Virus record (IMG/VR): IMGVR_UViG_3300013286_000725
Coordinates: 41,824-105,823 of that record
DNA from: a virus
DNA length: 64,000 nt
Reading direction: 5' to 3' (one strand)
The notes under the pieces were generated by a model. The model had not been told where the DNA came from. It saw nothing but the letters and a program-made list of their open reading frames with translations, and did no database searches. Shown piece after piece: positions 1 through 7,933 of the stretch (its first letter is position 1; each line of letters starts with the position of its first letter). A program made the position numbers and the translations under genes.

Positions 1-2
1 AC

Positions 3-863
3 GGTGATACTGACTCATGTTATTTTAGTGCTTACAAGACGCTGAAGAAAGAAATTGACAAAGGATCAATTCCTTGGACTAAAGAAACCGTTGTACAACT
101 GTATGATCAAATTGGGGAAGAAGTCAATACCACATTTCCGCAGTTTATGCTAGATGCATTTCATGTGCCAAAGACTCGTGGTGAAGTTATCAAAGCCGGT
201 CGTGAGATTGTGGGATCAAAAAGTCTGTTCATTACCAAAAAACGCTATGCAGTCTTGTACTATGACAAGGAAGGCAAACGCAGTGATGTGGATGGAAAAC
301 CTGGCAAGATCAAAGCCATGGGCTTGGATTTGAAGCGTAGTGATACCCCTGAATTTATTCAAAACTTCTTGAGTGATATATTGGAGAAAGTTCTAACAGG
401 AGCAGACGAACAGGCAGTATTGAACTTTATTACTGACTTCCGTACAGAATTTAAGAGTCGTCCTGGTTGGGAAAAAGGTAGTCCTAAACGAGCTAATAAG
501 ATTACCGAATATCAAGCCAAAGAAGTCAAAGCGGGCAAAGCTAACATGCCCGGTCATGTGAGAGCAAGTATCAATTGGAATACACTCAAACGCATGTTCG
601 GCGACAAATATTCAATGGGTATTACCGACGGTGCCAAAGTAATCGTTTGTAAACTCAAAGAAAATCCATTGGGGTTTACTTCAGTGGCATATCCAGTAGA
701 CGAGTTACGCTTGCCTAAATGGTTTAAAGATCTGCCATTTGATCACGAAGAAATGGAAACCACGATCATTGACAACAAATTAGACAACCTTATCGGTGTA
801 CTTAATTGGGATGTCAGATCAACCGAACAGACAAATACTTTCAATAAATTATTTGACTTCTAA
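3..863 (+). CDS. 43: DNA polymerase, family B (T4 gp43-like), C-terminal part
   Basis: C-terminal fragment of the replicative DNA polymerase; the gene begins upstream of the window. The open frame starts at base 3 with GDTDS, which is polymerase motif C holding two catalytic aspartates. KKRYA follows about 75 residues on, the lysine-rich motif that contacts the primer-template. The protein ends in KLFDF, the type of hydrophobic C-terminal tail that docks T4-like polymerases on the sliding clamp, whose gene comes next. Only palm end and thumb are present. The 238-residue methionine start at 147 is internal and not the real start. Identification is firm. Confidence 0.93.
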   Translation, partial: GDTDSCYFSAYKTLKKEIDKGSIPWTKETVVQLYDQIGEEVNTTFPQFMLDAFHVPKTRGEVIKAGREIVGSKSLFITKKRYAVLYYDKEGKRSDVDGKPGKIKAMGLDLKRSDTPEFIQNFLSDILEKVLTGADEQAVLNFITDFRTEFKSRPGWEKGSPKRANKITEYQAKEVKAGKANMPGHVRASINWNTLKRMFGDKYSMGITDGAKVIVCKLKENPLGFTSVAYPVDELRLPKWFKDLPFDHEEMETTIIDNKLDNLIGVLNWDVRSTEQTNTFNKLFDF

Positions 864-881
864 AGAAAAAATCTATATACT
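853..881 (+). promoter_or_regulatory. sigma70-type promoter for the clamp operon
   Basis: TTGACT (853-858) and TATACT (876-881) are separated by exactly 17 bp. The -35 box lies in the last codons of the polymerase gene. An AAGGA ribosome site at 891-895 and the clamp ATG at 902 follow. This looks like a host-RNA-polymerase promoter for sliding clamp and downstream genes. Confidence 0.7.
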
Positions 882-901
882 ATATTATAAAAGGAAAAAT
901 C

Positions 902-1633
902 ATGCAAGACATTTTAAAAGACCTAGTAGCACATACACACAGTTTGGGTGTTATCCCTGTAATTAAAATCACAGGCAATAGCAAAGAGACTGTTATTGAA
1001 TCAATGGCTGAAGATCGTTCAGTTATTATCAATGCTAAAACACATGCGCCAGTTGCTGAGTTTTGTGGTACATTCGGTATGTCTAACTTAGACAAACTAT
1101 CTTTACACTTGAAGAATCCAGAGTACAAAGAAAATGCAAAAATTCAAGTTGTACATGCTGAACGCAATGGTGAAGAAATCCCAGTCAGTCTACACTTTGA
1201 AAACGAAACAGGTGACTTTGAGAACGATTACAGACTCATGAGTCAAGAAGTTATTGCTGAGAAACTTAAAAAGGTCAACTTCAAAGGTGCTCAATGGTCC
1301 ATTGACTTTGAACCTGCTGTTGCCAGTATTCAAAGACTGCGATTGCAGGCCGCGGCACACTCAGAAGAAAACTGTTTCCAAGTTAAGACAGAAAAAGATA
1401 ATCTTGTGTTCTTCTTTGGGGATGCAAGCACACACGCAGGCTCATTCACATTCCAATCAAATATTGATGGCAAATTGAAACAGGCATGGTCATGGCCCGT
1501 GACACAAGTTATGAGTATTCTTGCTCTTGACGGCAACAAGACCATGCGCATTGCAGATGCAGGTGCTATGCAAATTACTGTTGACAGCGGTCTTGTTGAA
1601 TACAATTATATTTTACCCGCACAAAGCAAGTGA
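902..1633 (+). CDS. 45: sliding clamp (T4 gp45-like)
   Basis: Processivity clamp that would encircle DNA and tether the polymerase encoded just upstream; in T4 the same clamp also activates late transcription with gp55. At 243 residues it is close to T4 gp45 (228). The N-terminal domain has the FGMSNLDKLSLHL segment typical of the family, and the protein ends in a beta-rich stretch around VEYNYILP. The start is supported by AAGGA seven bases upstream. The stop overlaps the next start (TGATG), so translation is probably coupled to the transglycosylase gene. Identified from overall pattern and gene order; confident. Confidence 0.88.
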   Translation: MQDILKDLVAHTHSLGVIPVIKITGNSKETVIESMAEDRSVIINAKTHAPVAEFCGTFGMSNLDKLSLHLKNPEYKENAKIQVVHAERNGEEIPVSLHFENETGDFENDYRLMSQEVIAEKLKKVNFKGAQWSIDFEPAVASIQRLRLQAAAHSEENCFQVKTEKDNLVFFFGDASTHAGSFTFQSNIDGKLKQAWSWPVTQVMSILALDGNKTMRIADAGAMQITVDSGLVEYNYILPAQSK

Positions 1634-3315
1634 TGAATAAAAATCTAACAGCTACACAAAACGACTACGCATATTTTTTGCCGGCAACTAGTGGCTTTTA
1701 CAGCACTTTTATCGGCAAACAACGCTACGGGAATTATGTGGATCCTGCTCGTGTTCCGCCCAGTCTAACTAACAGTGTAGAAAGTCTCAATTATCTAAAT
1801 CCAGATAAAGGTGCATTTTACTTTGATCATTGTTTATATTCGGCAGGACACGCCAACTTAGATTTGACCAAACCAGATGAAACCGAAGACATGTTTCGTA
1901 ATAGAGATCGTAGCACAAGTTGGGTGTTGGGCGACTCGGGTGGATTCCAGATTGGTAAGGGTGTGTGGGAAGGCGAGTGGCGTGATCCTACAGGACCTGA
2001 AGTTGCCGCCAAATGGGCAGAAGTCAATGCATTAGGCATTGAACTGGTACCACAGTTCCATCCTACTGGTCATCCCAAGACTGACAAGAACGGCAATCAA
2101 AAGTTTACCCGAGTAGATCATCCTAAGCTCTATCAGGCTCGTTTAGATGCCGCACAAAAGAAGCGTGAACAAGTGTTAACTTGGATGGATGCACTGATGG
2201 ATTATGGCATGGTACTTGATATTCCAGCTTGGGTTGAGCGTAGTCCTGCAGGTTGTAAGGCAACTGGTATTGAATCATATCAACAGGCAGTTAATGCCAC
2301 TAGGTATAATAACGAGTATTTTATCAAACATCGCGATGGCAACTGCAAGTTCCTTAATGTGTTGCAAGGCGAAACACACGATCAAGCAGAAGATTGGTAT
2401 CATCAAGTCAAAGACTTTTGTGATACTAAGATCTATGGTGACAAAGCATTTAATGGTTGGGGTATGGGTGGACAAAACATGTGTGATATTCACCTTGTAC
2501 TCAAACGCCTAGTGGCTCTACGCTTTGACGGATTGTTAGAGCAGGGTCAACATGACTGGATGCACTTCTTAGGCACATCAAAGTTAGAATGGGCTGTGCT
2601 GTTGACTGATATCCAGCGAGCTGTTCGCAAGTATCATAATCCCAACTTTACTATCAGTTTCGACTGTGCTAGTCCTTTCTTAGCCACTGCTAATGGACAG
2701 ATTTATATCAACACAGAAACCGAAGATCGTACCAAATGGGTTTATCGTATGCAGGCGTCGGCTGATGATAAAAAGTATGCCACTGATAGCCGACTGTTTA
2801 AAGATGCAGTATTGCAAGATAAAATATTTGAGAAGTTTGAATCAAGTCCAATTATTGATCAACTTGAAATGAAAGATATTTGTATCTATGCTCCGGGCGA
2901 TCTAAATAAGAATGGTAAGGAAGGCGCAACCAGTTGGGATTCATTTAGCTATGCGTTAATGATGGGTCATAATGTGTGGATGCATTTGAACGCAGTACAA
3001 GAAGCCAATCGTCAATATGATTTGGGCAAATTGCCTGCCATGCTAGTTGACGAACGCTTTGATAGAGTGTATTATAAAGACATAGTAGAAGCAATATTTG
3101 CCTGTGATAACAGAGACGATGCTAACGCTATTGTCGAACATTACAGTAAATTTTGGATGATGATTATCGGTACACGAGGTGCAACTGGTAAAAAGACAGT
3201 TAATGCACATACAAAGGCAGAAGAATTTGGTATTCCTATGGTGGATTTTTCCGATTTAAAAATAATTAAAAAAGAAGAATCTAAAGAAAATAACTTTGCA
3301 GAACTATTTGAATGA
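1633..3315 (+). CDS. dpdA: TGT/DpdA-like 7-deazaguanine DNA transglycosylase
   Basis: Resembles tRNA-guanine transglycosylases, and in a phage next to 7-deazaguanine genes it is best read as DpdA, which exchanges guanine in DNA for a preQ0-type base. Visible TGT features in order: DSGGFQ near residue 101 (general-base aspartate and base-binding loop), LQGE near 245 (counterpart of VQG), GWGMGG near 280, and FDCASP near 343, matching FDCVLP of TGT and carrying the nucleophile-type aspartate. The usual cysteine-rich TGT zinc site is not obvious. At 560 residues it is longer than bacterial TGT (about 375). ATG 1633 overlaps the clamp stop; GTG 1630 is an alternative. The DNA substrate is inferred, not shown. 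Confidence 0.75.
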   Translation: MNKNLTATQNDYAYFLPATSGFYSTFIGKQRYGNYVDPARVPPSLTNSVESLNYLNPDKGAFYFDHCLYSAGHANLDLTKPDETEDMFRNRDRSTSWVLGDSGGFQIGKGVWEGEWRDPTGPEVAAKWAEVNALGIELVPQFHPTGHPKTDKNGNQKFTRVDHPKLYQARLDAAQKKREQVLTWMDALMDYGMVLDIPAWVERSPAGCKATGIESYQQAVNATRYNNEYFIKHRDGNCKFLNVLQGETHDQAEDWYHQVKDFCDTKIYGDKAFNGWGMGGQNMCDIHLVLKRLVALRFDGLLEQGQHDWMHFLGTSKLEWAVLLTDIQRAVRKYHNPNFTISFDCASPFLATANGQIYINTETEDRTKWVYRMQASADDKKYATDSRLFKDAVLQDKIFEKFESSPIIDQLEMKDICIYAPGDLNKNGKEGATSWDSFSYALMMGHNVWMHLNAVQEANRQYDLGKLPAMLVDERFDRVYYKDIVEAIFACDNRDDANAIVEHYSKFWMMIIGTRGATGKKTVNAHTKAEEFGIPMVDFSDLKIIKKEESKENNFAELFE

Positions 3316-3563
3316 CATTACCAGACGAAAGATATCGAGCAGTAGTACAGACTCAAAAGTTTTTACTTGAGATTTTGTCTACTGCTCGAGTTCCTAAAAA
3401 AATTAAAGATGATGCTAGGTGGTGTTTGCGTCATTATCCCAGCGAATATGATATGCAGATTGCGGCAATAGGTGCTCCCGAAGTGTTTCAAAAACAGATG
3501 GAACCTGTGACTAGATTGTTTAAAGTGTACGAACAAACAAAGGCTGAAAAAAATGAAGCGTGA
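3312..3563 (+). CDS. BPSL0761-like small protein
   Basis: 83 residues opening with a pattern (LPDERYRAVVQTQKFLLEIL, then a conserved LRHYPS) that I recognise from the BPSL0761 family of small proteobacterial proteins. Function is unknown. It overlaps the stop of the transglycosylase gene by four bases (ATGA) and the next gene by eleven, so it is translated within the same chain. Its place between a DpdA-like and a QueD-like gene suggests a link to DNA modification, but that is guilt by association only. Confidence 0.65.
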   Translation: MTLPDERYRAVVQTQKFLLEILSTARVPKKIKDDARWCLRHYPSEYDMQIAAIGAPEVFQKQMEPVTRLFKVYEQTKAEKNEA

Positions 3564-4065
3564 TTATGCCAGTGGTCAATCAGAAACTGCTGTATTCTTC
3601 ACAGGAATTGAAGTAGAGCATACACCTGCGTTTGGCATGCCTACACTGTTTGTCACAGGAGTTCAATCAGTAGATGAAATTGCATCAAATTTAAATGAAT
3701 GTAAGCATATCTTCTTTGGTGCTAATCACAGTTTCAATCCACAGAACAATCTAGATTGGCAACGCTGGGAAACTATGATCACATACTTTTTAGATAAAGA
3801 TTACCTGTGCAGTCTAGACATTCCATTATCAGCAGTTGAAGAATTCAACGACGGCGGTATGAATGACTACAATAATTTTATCCCACAGATAAGAGTGCCA
3901 ATTCCTTATGTAAAACTGTGGAATTATAATACAATGCTTAAAATAGATGACAAAGATTTTAAGGCAACAAATCCAGGCGTGTGGACTCATAGTCTACATG
4001 ATTTAAAAACCCGTGATAAGTTTACCCCTTGGAGTGCTTACACAAATGACACTATTATTAAATGA
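3553..4065 (+). CDS. conserved phage protein of unknown function in the modification cluster
   Basis: 170 residues with no motif I can assign. It contains acidic and aromatic segments (HIFFGANHSFNP, SLDIPLSAVEEF, and a VPIPYVKLWNYN segment near residue 117) that look like a soluble enzyme or binding protein. No membrane span or signal peptide is seen. It overlaps the previous gene by 11 bases and the following QueD-like gene by four, so it is co-translated with both. The position suggests a helper in base modification; this is inference. Confidence 0.7.
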   Translation: MKRDYASGQSETAVFFTGIEVEHTPAFGMPTLFVTGVQSVDEIASNLNECKHIFFGANHSFNPQNNLDWQRWETMITYFLDKDYLCSLDIPLSAVEEFNDGGMNDYNNFIPQIRVPIPYVKLWNYNTMLKIDDKDFKATNPGVWTHSLHDLKTRDKFTPWSAYTNDTIIK

Positions 4066-4451
4066 TTATCAAACAGGACATCAGACCTAATAAAATGATT
4101 TGGACTACCTTTTGCAAAGAAGGCATGCACAAATATCCAGCCGCACTTACAGATCCAGCACTTGCTACAGGTGATGAATATGATGTGAGTTTTCTAGGCT
4201 ATCCGCACCGTCACATCTTCCACTTCAAAGTTTGGATTGGTGTCACACATGACGACCGTGATATTGAGTTTATTCAGTTCAAACGATGGTTGCTAAATCT
4301 CTACAAAGACAGTATACTAGCGTTAGACTACAAGAGTTGCGAAATGATTTCAGGTGATTTATATGAAGTCATTTCACAAAAGTATCCCAATCGTGAGATT
4401 TGGATTGAGGTCTCCGAAGACGGAGAAAATGGTTCATTTATTAAGTACTAA
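4062..4451 (+). CDS. QueD-like T-fold protein (6-carboxytetrahydropterin synthase candidate)
   Basis: 129 residues arranged like a PTPS/QueD T-fold enzyme, which turns dihydroneopterin triphosphate into the pterin precursor of 7-deazaguanine. MHKYP near residue 18 could be the first metal-binding histidine. HRHIFHFKV near 47 takes the place of the HGH zinc motif. IEFIQFKRWL corresponds to the usual DF..LK helix, and the C-terminal SCEMISGDLYEV plus EVSEDGENG resemble the end of QueD. The motifs are divergent and no catalytic Cys/His/Asp triad can be assigned with certainty. It sits in the DpdA chain and would fill the gap between FolE and QueE. Confidence 0.55.
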   Translation: MIIKQDIRPNKMIWTTFCKEGMHKYPAALTDPALATGDEYDVSFLGYPHRHIFHFKVWIGVTHDDRDIEFIQFKRWLLNLYKDSILALDYKSCEMISGDLYEVISQKYPNREIWIEVSEDGENGSFIKY

Positions 4452-4463
4452 GGAAAAGCTATC

Positions 4464-4724
4464 ATGGCTAAAATTAATTACAGAGATTTTTCATATTTTG
4501 ACAACCGTCCGGACATTGTTAAAATCTTTGACGATTTAGAAAAACTACACAACTTCTGCCGTATTGAGATGTTGCCTTTTAATGAGGCAGATTTGTATAA
4601 TCGTAATAGTCAAGTTTGGAACAGCTATTACCATAGCACACGACCACGCAAGCCACGCGGTGAATGGCAACAACGCGGTGAATACAATCGCAGTGGGAAT
4701 AACAATCGTAACTATCAACGATGA
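4464..4724 (+). CDS. small conserved protein with basic Arg/Asn-rich tail
   Basis: 86 residues in two parts: an acidic N-terminal half (YFDNRPDIVKIFDDLEKL) that looks helical, and a tail from about residue 60 rich in arginine, asparagine, glycine and glutamine. Such a tail is probably disordered and could bind nucleic acid. An AAGGA ribosome site precedes the ATG. I do not recognise the family. It is the last gene of the clamp/transglycosylase chain before a new promoter. Confidence 0.65.
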   Translation: MAKINYRDFSYFDNRPDIVKIFDDLEKLHNFCRIEMLPFNEADLYNRNSQVWNSYYHSTRPRKPRGEWQQRGEYNRSGNNNRNYQR

Positions 4725-4768
4725 TTTATATAGTTGACATTGAAGCGGTTGATACTATAATTTTTTGA
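4721..4768 (+). pseudogene. 15-codon ORF resembling a truncated glycosyltransferase N-terminus
   Basis: The ATG overlaps the stop of the preceding gene (ATGA), the coupling style used throughout this region, but the frame stops after 15 codons. The peptide MIYIVDIEAVDT resembles the N-terminus of the glycosyltransferase starting at 4894 (TIWIFSLECLET). A plausible reading is that this was the original start and that insertion of the promoter and leader cut it off. A 15-residue match is weak evidence, and it may be a chance ORF. Confidence 0.35.
4734..4761 (+). promoter_or_regulatory. consensus sigma70 promoter for the glycosyltransferase operon
   Basis: TTGACA (4734-4739) and TATAAT (4756-4761) both match the E. 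coli consensus exactly, with a 16-bp spacer. Transcription would start near 4768 and leave a leader of about 125 nt before the ATG at 4894. Confidence 0.8.
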
Positions 4769-4893
4769 TAATGTATCGTTTCTTAAACGGAGTTGTTTGA
4801 TAACTAGCAGCCCATCTAGCAGACGATACAGAAAAATTATTGTTGATAATCTTTTACCTTACACAGTTTCTTAAACTCACGGAGGCTTATTTA
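4762..4893 (+). ncRNA. structured 5' leader upstream of the glycosyltransferase
   Basis: The leader contains an outer pair TGTATCGT (4772-4779) / ACGATACA (4823-4830) enclosing a direct repeat CTAGCAG (4804-4810 and 4816-4822). The sequence GTTTCTTAAAC occurs twice (4778-4788 and 4866-4876). Each copy is a small hairpin, and the flanking pair differs but stays complementary (C-G at the first, A-T at the second). TTGATAA motifs recur. GGAGG at 4881-4885 is the ribosome site. This may be a regulatory leader or small RNA; no known class is recognised. Confidence 0.45.
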
Positions 4894-6009
4894 ATGAAAC
4901 CCACAATTTGGATTTTCTCCCTTGAGTGTTTGGAGACCCGTTATACAAAACAATGGCACGAACACATTCCAAAATTACTTAAACATAAGTTAGGCAATAA
5001 GTTTAATGTTGTTCAGGTCGACGGCGTTCAAAAGAATAGCCAACTCACTCCCGGTGCTTTCTTGAATTTTTCAGATACCAACTATTGGAAAAGTTCTCAG
5101 TTATGTAATTTTTTAGAGCATCACAATAGGGGCGAGACTTCTACTGACGATCACATCCTTTTTACAGACGCATGGAATCCTACAGTTATTCAACTCAAAT
5201 ATATAAAGGATCTATTAGGCTTTAACTGGACACTCCACGGACTATTTCATAGTGGATCATACGATAACCAAGACTTTTTAGGTCGACTAGTTGGCAATAA
5301 GCCTTGGGTTAGAAACGCTGAAAAAAGCTTCTTTCACGCATTTGATCACAACTACTTTGCTACCAAGTTTCACATTGAATTGTTTCATAGAGAACTGCTC
5401 AACGGTGGATTGCAAACTGAAAACCCATGGTACGAAGACGAGCTTGCAGAAATAATGAATGGCGAATATCCAAGTATTGTTCGTACTGGCTGGCCCATGG
5501 AGTATATGGATTCAACTTTGACCATGTATAAAAACATGCCCAAGCGTGATCTTATCTTGTTTCCGCATCGCATTGCTCCAGAAAAGCAAGTTGATATATT
5601 CCGTGATTTAGCTACACACTTGCCACAATATGAATTTGTAGTTTGTCAGGATCAACAACTGACTAAAAACGAATATCATAATTTGTTGGGAGAAGCTAAA
5701 CTAGTGTTTAGTGCTAACCTTCAAGAAACACTTGGCATTAGTTGTTACGAAGGTGCTGTAGTAGATGCCATTCCAATGGTGCCTGATAGACTTAGCTATA
5801 CAGAAATGTATTATGATACATTTAAGTATCCAAGTGAATGGACAGAAAGTTTTGAAGCGTATGACACTTGTAGACAATCTTTATGTTTCAAAATTATACA
5901 GTATATGGACAATTATACTAGTTTTGTTCCACAAGTAAAAAAACAAGCAAAGGACCTACATGACAACTTCTTCAGTGCCAACGGACTACTCAACAATATT
6001 AAGCAGTGA
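4894..6009 (+). CDS. GT-B fold glycosyltransferase
   Basis: 371 residues. The C-terminal half has the layout of family 4-type glycosyltransferases: FPHRIAPEKQVDIF near residue 223 (nucleotide-sugar binding loop after the interdomain linker), YEFVVCQD, then ETLGISCYEG near 279, the E..G...E-type motif that binds the donor diphosphate-ribose. The N-terminal half carries no clear acceptor signature. Start chosen at ATG 4894, ten bases after a strong GGAGG, rather than the longer frame from 4840. It may glycosylate a virion protein, modified DNA or a host surface molecule; the sequence does not decide. Its end overlaps the next gene by 50 bases. Confidence 0.75.
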   Translation: MKPTIWIFSLECLETRYTKQWHEHIPKLLKHKLGNKFNVVQVDGVQKNSQLTPGAFLNFSDTNYWKSSQLCNFLEHHNRGETSTDDHILFTDAWNPTVIQLKYIKDLLGFNWTLHGLFHSGSYDNQDFLGRLVGNKPWVRNAEKSFFHAFDHNYFATKFHIELFHRELLNGGLQTENPWYEDELAEIMNGEYPSIVRTGWPMEYMDSTLTMYKNMPKRDLILFPHRIAPEKQVDIFRDLATHLPQYEFVVCQDQQLTKNEYHNLLGEAKLVFSANLQETLGISCYEGAVVDAIPMVPDRLSYTEMYYDTFKYPSEWTESFEAYDTCRQSLCFKIIQYMDNYTSFVPQVKKQAKDLHDNFFSANGLLNNIKQ

Positions 6010-6361
6010 CACTATTACTATTACTGGGTACGAACCTAGTAATTTTAGCACTATACAACCACTGACTACTAATCAAATAGTTACTATCGGTTCAAGTAAT
6101 AGTAGTGTGTATTATACTGCACCCAGTATGACAACTATGTCAACTATTAACTCTGGTTCCATTAATACTGTCTCTATTGACACCAACTTGTGGAATACAT
6201 CTTTTAATTTGCCGATTGATTGGGTAGATGCTTTTCCGTCTTGGGATAAAGTTCAAGACATGTGCAAGCAATATCCCAGTTTAGAAATAGCACTTAGAAA
6301 TTTTCAAACCATCTATCAGCTTGTGAAAGACGACTATGATAATCCAGCGCCTAAAAAATAA
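5960..6361 (+). CDS. Ser/Thr-rich conserved phage protein
   Basis: 133 residues in two parts. Residues 1-80 are very rich in Ser, Thr and Ile with short repeated strands, like an extended beta or disordered surface region. Residues 85-133 are a compact helical part (DWVDAFPSWDKVQDMCKQYP) that looks conserved. No enzyme motif. It starts inside the glycosyltransferase gene, with an AAAGGAC site before the ATG, and runs into the cupin gene by 26 bases. The Ser/Thr-rich part could be a substrate for the neighbouring glycosyltransferase, but that is speculation. Confidence 0.65.
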   Translation: MTTSSVPTDYSTILSSDTITITGYEPSNFSTIQPLTTNQIVTIGSSNSSVYYTAPSMTTMSTINSGSINTVSIDTNLWNTSFNLPIDWVDAFPSWDKVQDMCKQYPSLEIALRNFQTIYQLVKDDYDNPAPKK

Positions 6362-6809
6362 GTTTTTTTCTTTTTTAGAAAAGCACGACCGTAAACGAAT
6401 AATCATGGATCGGCAATGCGACGAACCACTGTTGACTCGTTACTACTTGTTTTTGAAAGATCGTAAACAGTTTCCTTTCAATGTGTTCTTACACAAGTTT
6501 CACAAAGGCGATCCTGGAGATGTGCATGATCATCCTTGGCCATACGCTACATTGATACTGGCAGGCGGCTACTACGAATACACTCCTAATTTTGAATACG
6601 GCCAAATGGTCAGTGAAACCAAACACTGGCGTGGCCCTGGGCATTTTAGATTTTGCAGTGCCAACAGCTATCACCGCATAGAATTAAAAGAAGGCGTTAC
6701 TCCTTGGACACTGTTTATGCCTGGTCCACAACGACAAGAATGGGGATTCTGGGTAAACAACAAATGGATTCATAATGACAACTACCTCGAAGACCGTAAA
6801 AACAGTTAA
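6336..6809 (+). CDS. cupin-fold protein
   Basis: 157 residues with a single cupin barrel. The metal-binding motif is seen as VHDHPWPYATLILAGGYYEY (residues about 63-82), with the His-x-His pair, and a later histidine in YHRIEL near residue 113. Cupins bind a metal and act as dioxygenases, epimerases or small-molecule sensors; nothing here picks one. It overlaps genes on both sides by 26 and 35 bases and so belongs to the glycosyltransferase chain, where a sugar-modifying role would fit. Confidence 0.7.
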   Translation: MIIQRLKNKFFSFLEKHDRKRIIMDRQCDEPLLTRYYLFLKDRKQFPFNVFLHKFHKGDPGDVHDHPWPYATLILAGGYYEYTPNFEYGQMVSETKHWRGPGHFRFCSANSYHRIELKEGVTPWTLFMPGPQRQEWGFWVNNKWIHNDNYLEDRKNS

Positions 6810-7203
6810 TACTGTTACAACTACACATGGCACAAGCCACCCATTATACGGTGCGGTACCGCCCGCAAGTCCGTTCCCTATTGGAAAAGTTTATACAACT
6901 AATAATACAGGATCGGCTGGACAGTTTTTAACAAGTGGGTCTAACGGAACTAATTGGACTAATTCAACTGACAATGTATTGGTTGTCAAACAAGATCCTG
7001 CTATTTTAGAGGTTAAAGGTCGGATGATACTTAACGGACAAGACTTAGAAGAACGGTTAAACACAATAGAAAAAGTCTTGCGTATTCCCGAGCGAGATGT
7101 TATACTTGAGAAGAAGCATCCAAAGCTAAAAAAACTGTATGATGAATACATTCAAGCATTGGGTAAGTACAGAACATTTGAAGCAATTAAAGGAGATGAA
7201 TAA
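6775..7203 (+). CDS. Thr-rich conserved phage protein with helical C-terminus
   Basis: 142 residues. The first 20 are almost all Thr, Val, Lys and Ser; then comes a Gly/Asn/Ser-rich stretch, and from about residue 75 a charged helical part with LEERLNTIEKVLRIPERD, likely a short coiled coil. The pattern recalls small structural proteins of T4-like phages, but I cannot assign a function. Its Ser/Thr-rich head and helical tail repeat the design of the protein two genes upstream. Long overlaps on both sides indicate translational coupling. Confidence 0.65.
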   Translation: MTTTSKTVKTVNTVTTTHGTSHPLYGAVPPASPFPIGKVYTTNNTGSAGQFLTSGSNGTNWTNSTDNVLVVKQDPAILEVKGRMILNGQDLEERLNTIEKVLRIPERDVILEKKHPKLKKLYDEYIQALGKYRTFEAIKGDE

Positions 7204-7436
7204 TGAAACTACATGAATCAGTTGCGCAATCGCGCTACAAAATGACAATCAAAGAGTCAGAAGGTTTTAGATTGCGGTTGGAAAAACACGAAGTGCTTAG
7301 TCCTAAAGGACTGTATAGTGTTGATCTTATCAACGAAATGTTAAAGGCAGACGGTACAATACAAGACTCTAGCACATATAACTTCTTTATGACTCGAGAA
7401 GAATTACAAACATTGGCTTACGGTTTAACAGCATGA
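7203..7436 (+). CDS. small conserved hypothetical protein
   Basis: 77 residues, mixed charge, no signal or membrane segment and no motif I recognise. Internal pattern is a strand-rich N-terminal half (FRLRLEKHEV) and a helix near the end (MTREELQTLAYG). The start overlaps the previous stop (TAATG) and the end overlaps the next start by four bases, supporting a real coupled gene. Confidence 0.6.
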   Translation: MKLHESVAQSRYKMTIKESEGFRLRLEKHEVLSPKGLYSVDLINEMLKADGTIQDSSTYNFFMTREELQTLAYGLTA

Positions 7437-7933
7437 AACAGATCTACTACTCTTGGTCACAAGTAGAAGGTGCCTGTTTAGATATTGCTAGACAAATGTC
7501 AATGCACAACTGGCAACCGGACTACATTGTAGGTATTGGGCGTGGTGGGCTAATACCAGCTAATTTATTGAGTCAGTACACTGGCATCAAGATGAACAGT
7601 TTGGATGTCAGTCTTAGAGACGGAGGCGACACAGTTAGCAATTGCGGTATGGCTGAAGATGCATTTGAAGGTAAACGGATTCTTGTTGTAGATGACATCA
7701 ACGATCAAGGATCCACAGTTAACTGGATCAAGAATGATTGGCAATCCCTTGCATTTTCCAATGACTCTAAATGGGAAACAATTTGGGGAGATAGTGTTAG
7801 GTTTGCAGTACTAACACACAATCAATCGAGTGAGTTTAAAGACCCAGACTACTATGCGTGGACTGTGAACAAAGCTGAACAAGATTGTTGGCTAGTTTAT
7901 CCTTGGGAAGAGTTTTGGAAAAATGACAACTGA
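7433..7933 (+). CDS. phosphoribosyltransferase-like protein
   Basis: 166 residues with the type I phosphoribosyltransferase fold. GIGRGGLIPANLL near residue 34 matches the pyrophosphate-binding loop, and ILVVDDINDQGST near 81 is the PRPP-binding motif with its paired aspartates. Closest in pattern to hypoxanthine/xanthine-guanine phosphoribosyltransferases. The likely role is salvage of a purine base to its nucleotide using PRPP, either for nucleotide supply or for a modified base. Placed between small phage genes and a HIT protein in one overlapping chain. Confidence 0.8.
   Translation: MKQIYYSWSQVEGACLDIARQMSMHNWQPDYIVGIGRGGLIPANLLSQYTGIKMNSLDVSLRDGGDTVSNCGMAEDAFEGKRILVVDDINDQGSTVNWIKNDWQSLAFSNDSKWETIWGDSVRFAVLTHNQSSEFKDPDYYAWTVNKAEQDCWLVYPWEEFWKNDN

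Noticed and set aside
4840-4893. Earlier start of the glycosyltransferase at 4840
   Set aside because: The extra residues are encoded by the structured leader, and a strong GGAGG sits just before ATG 4894.
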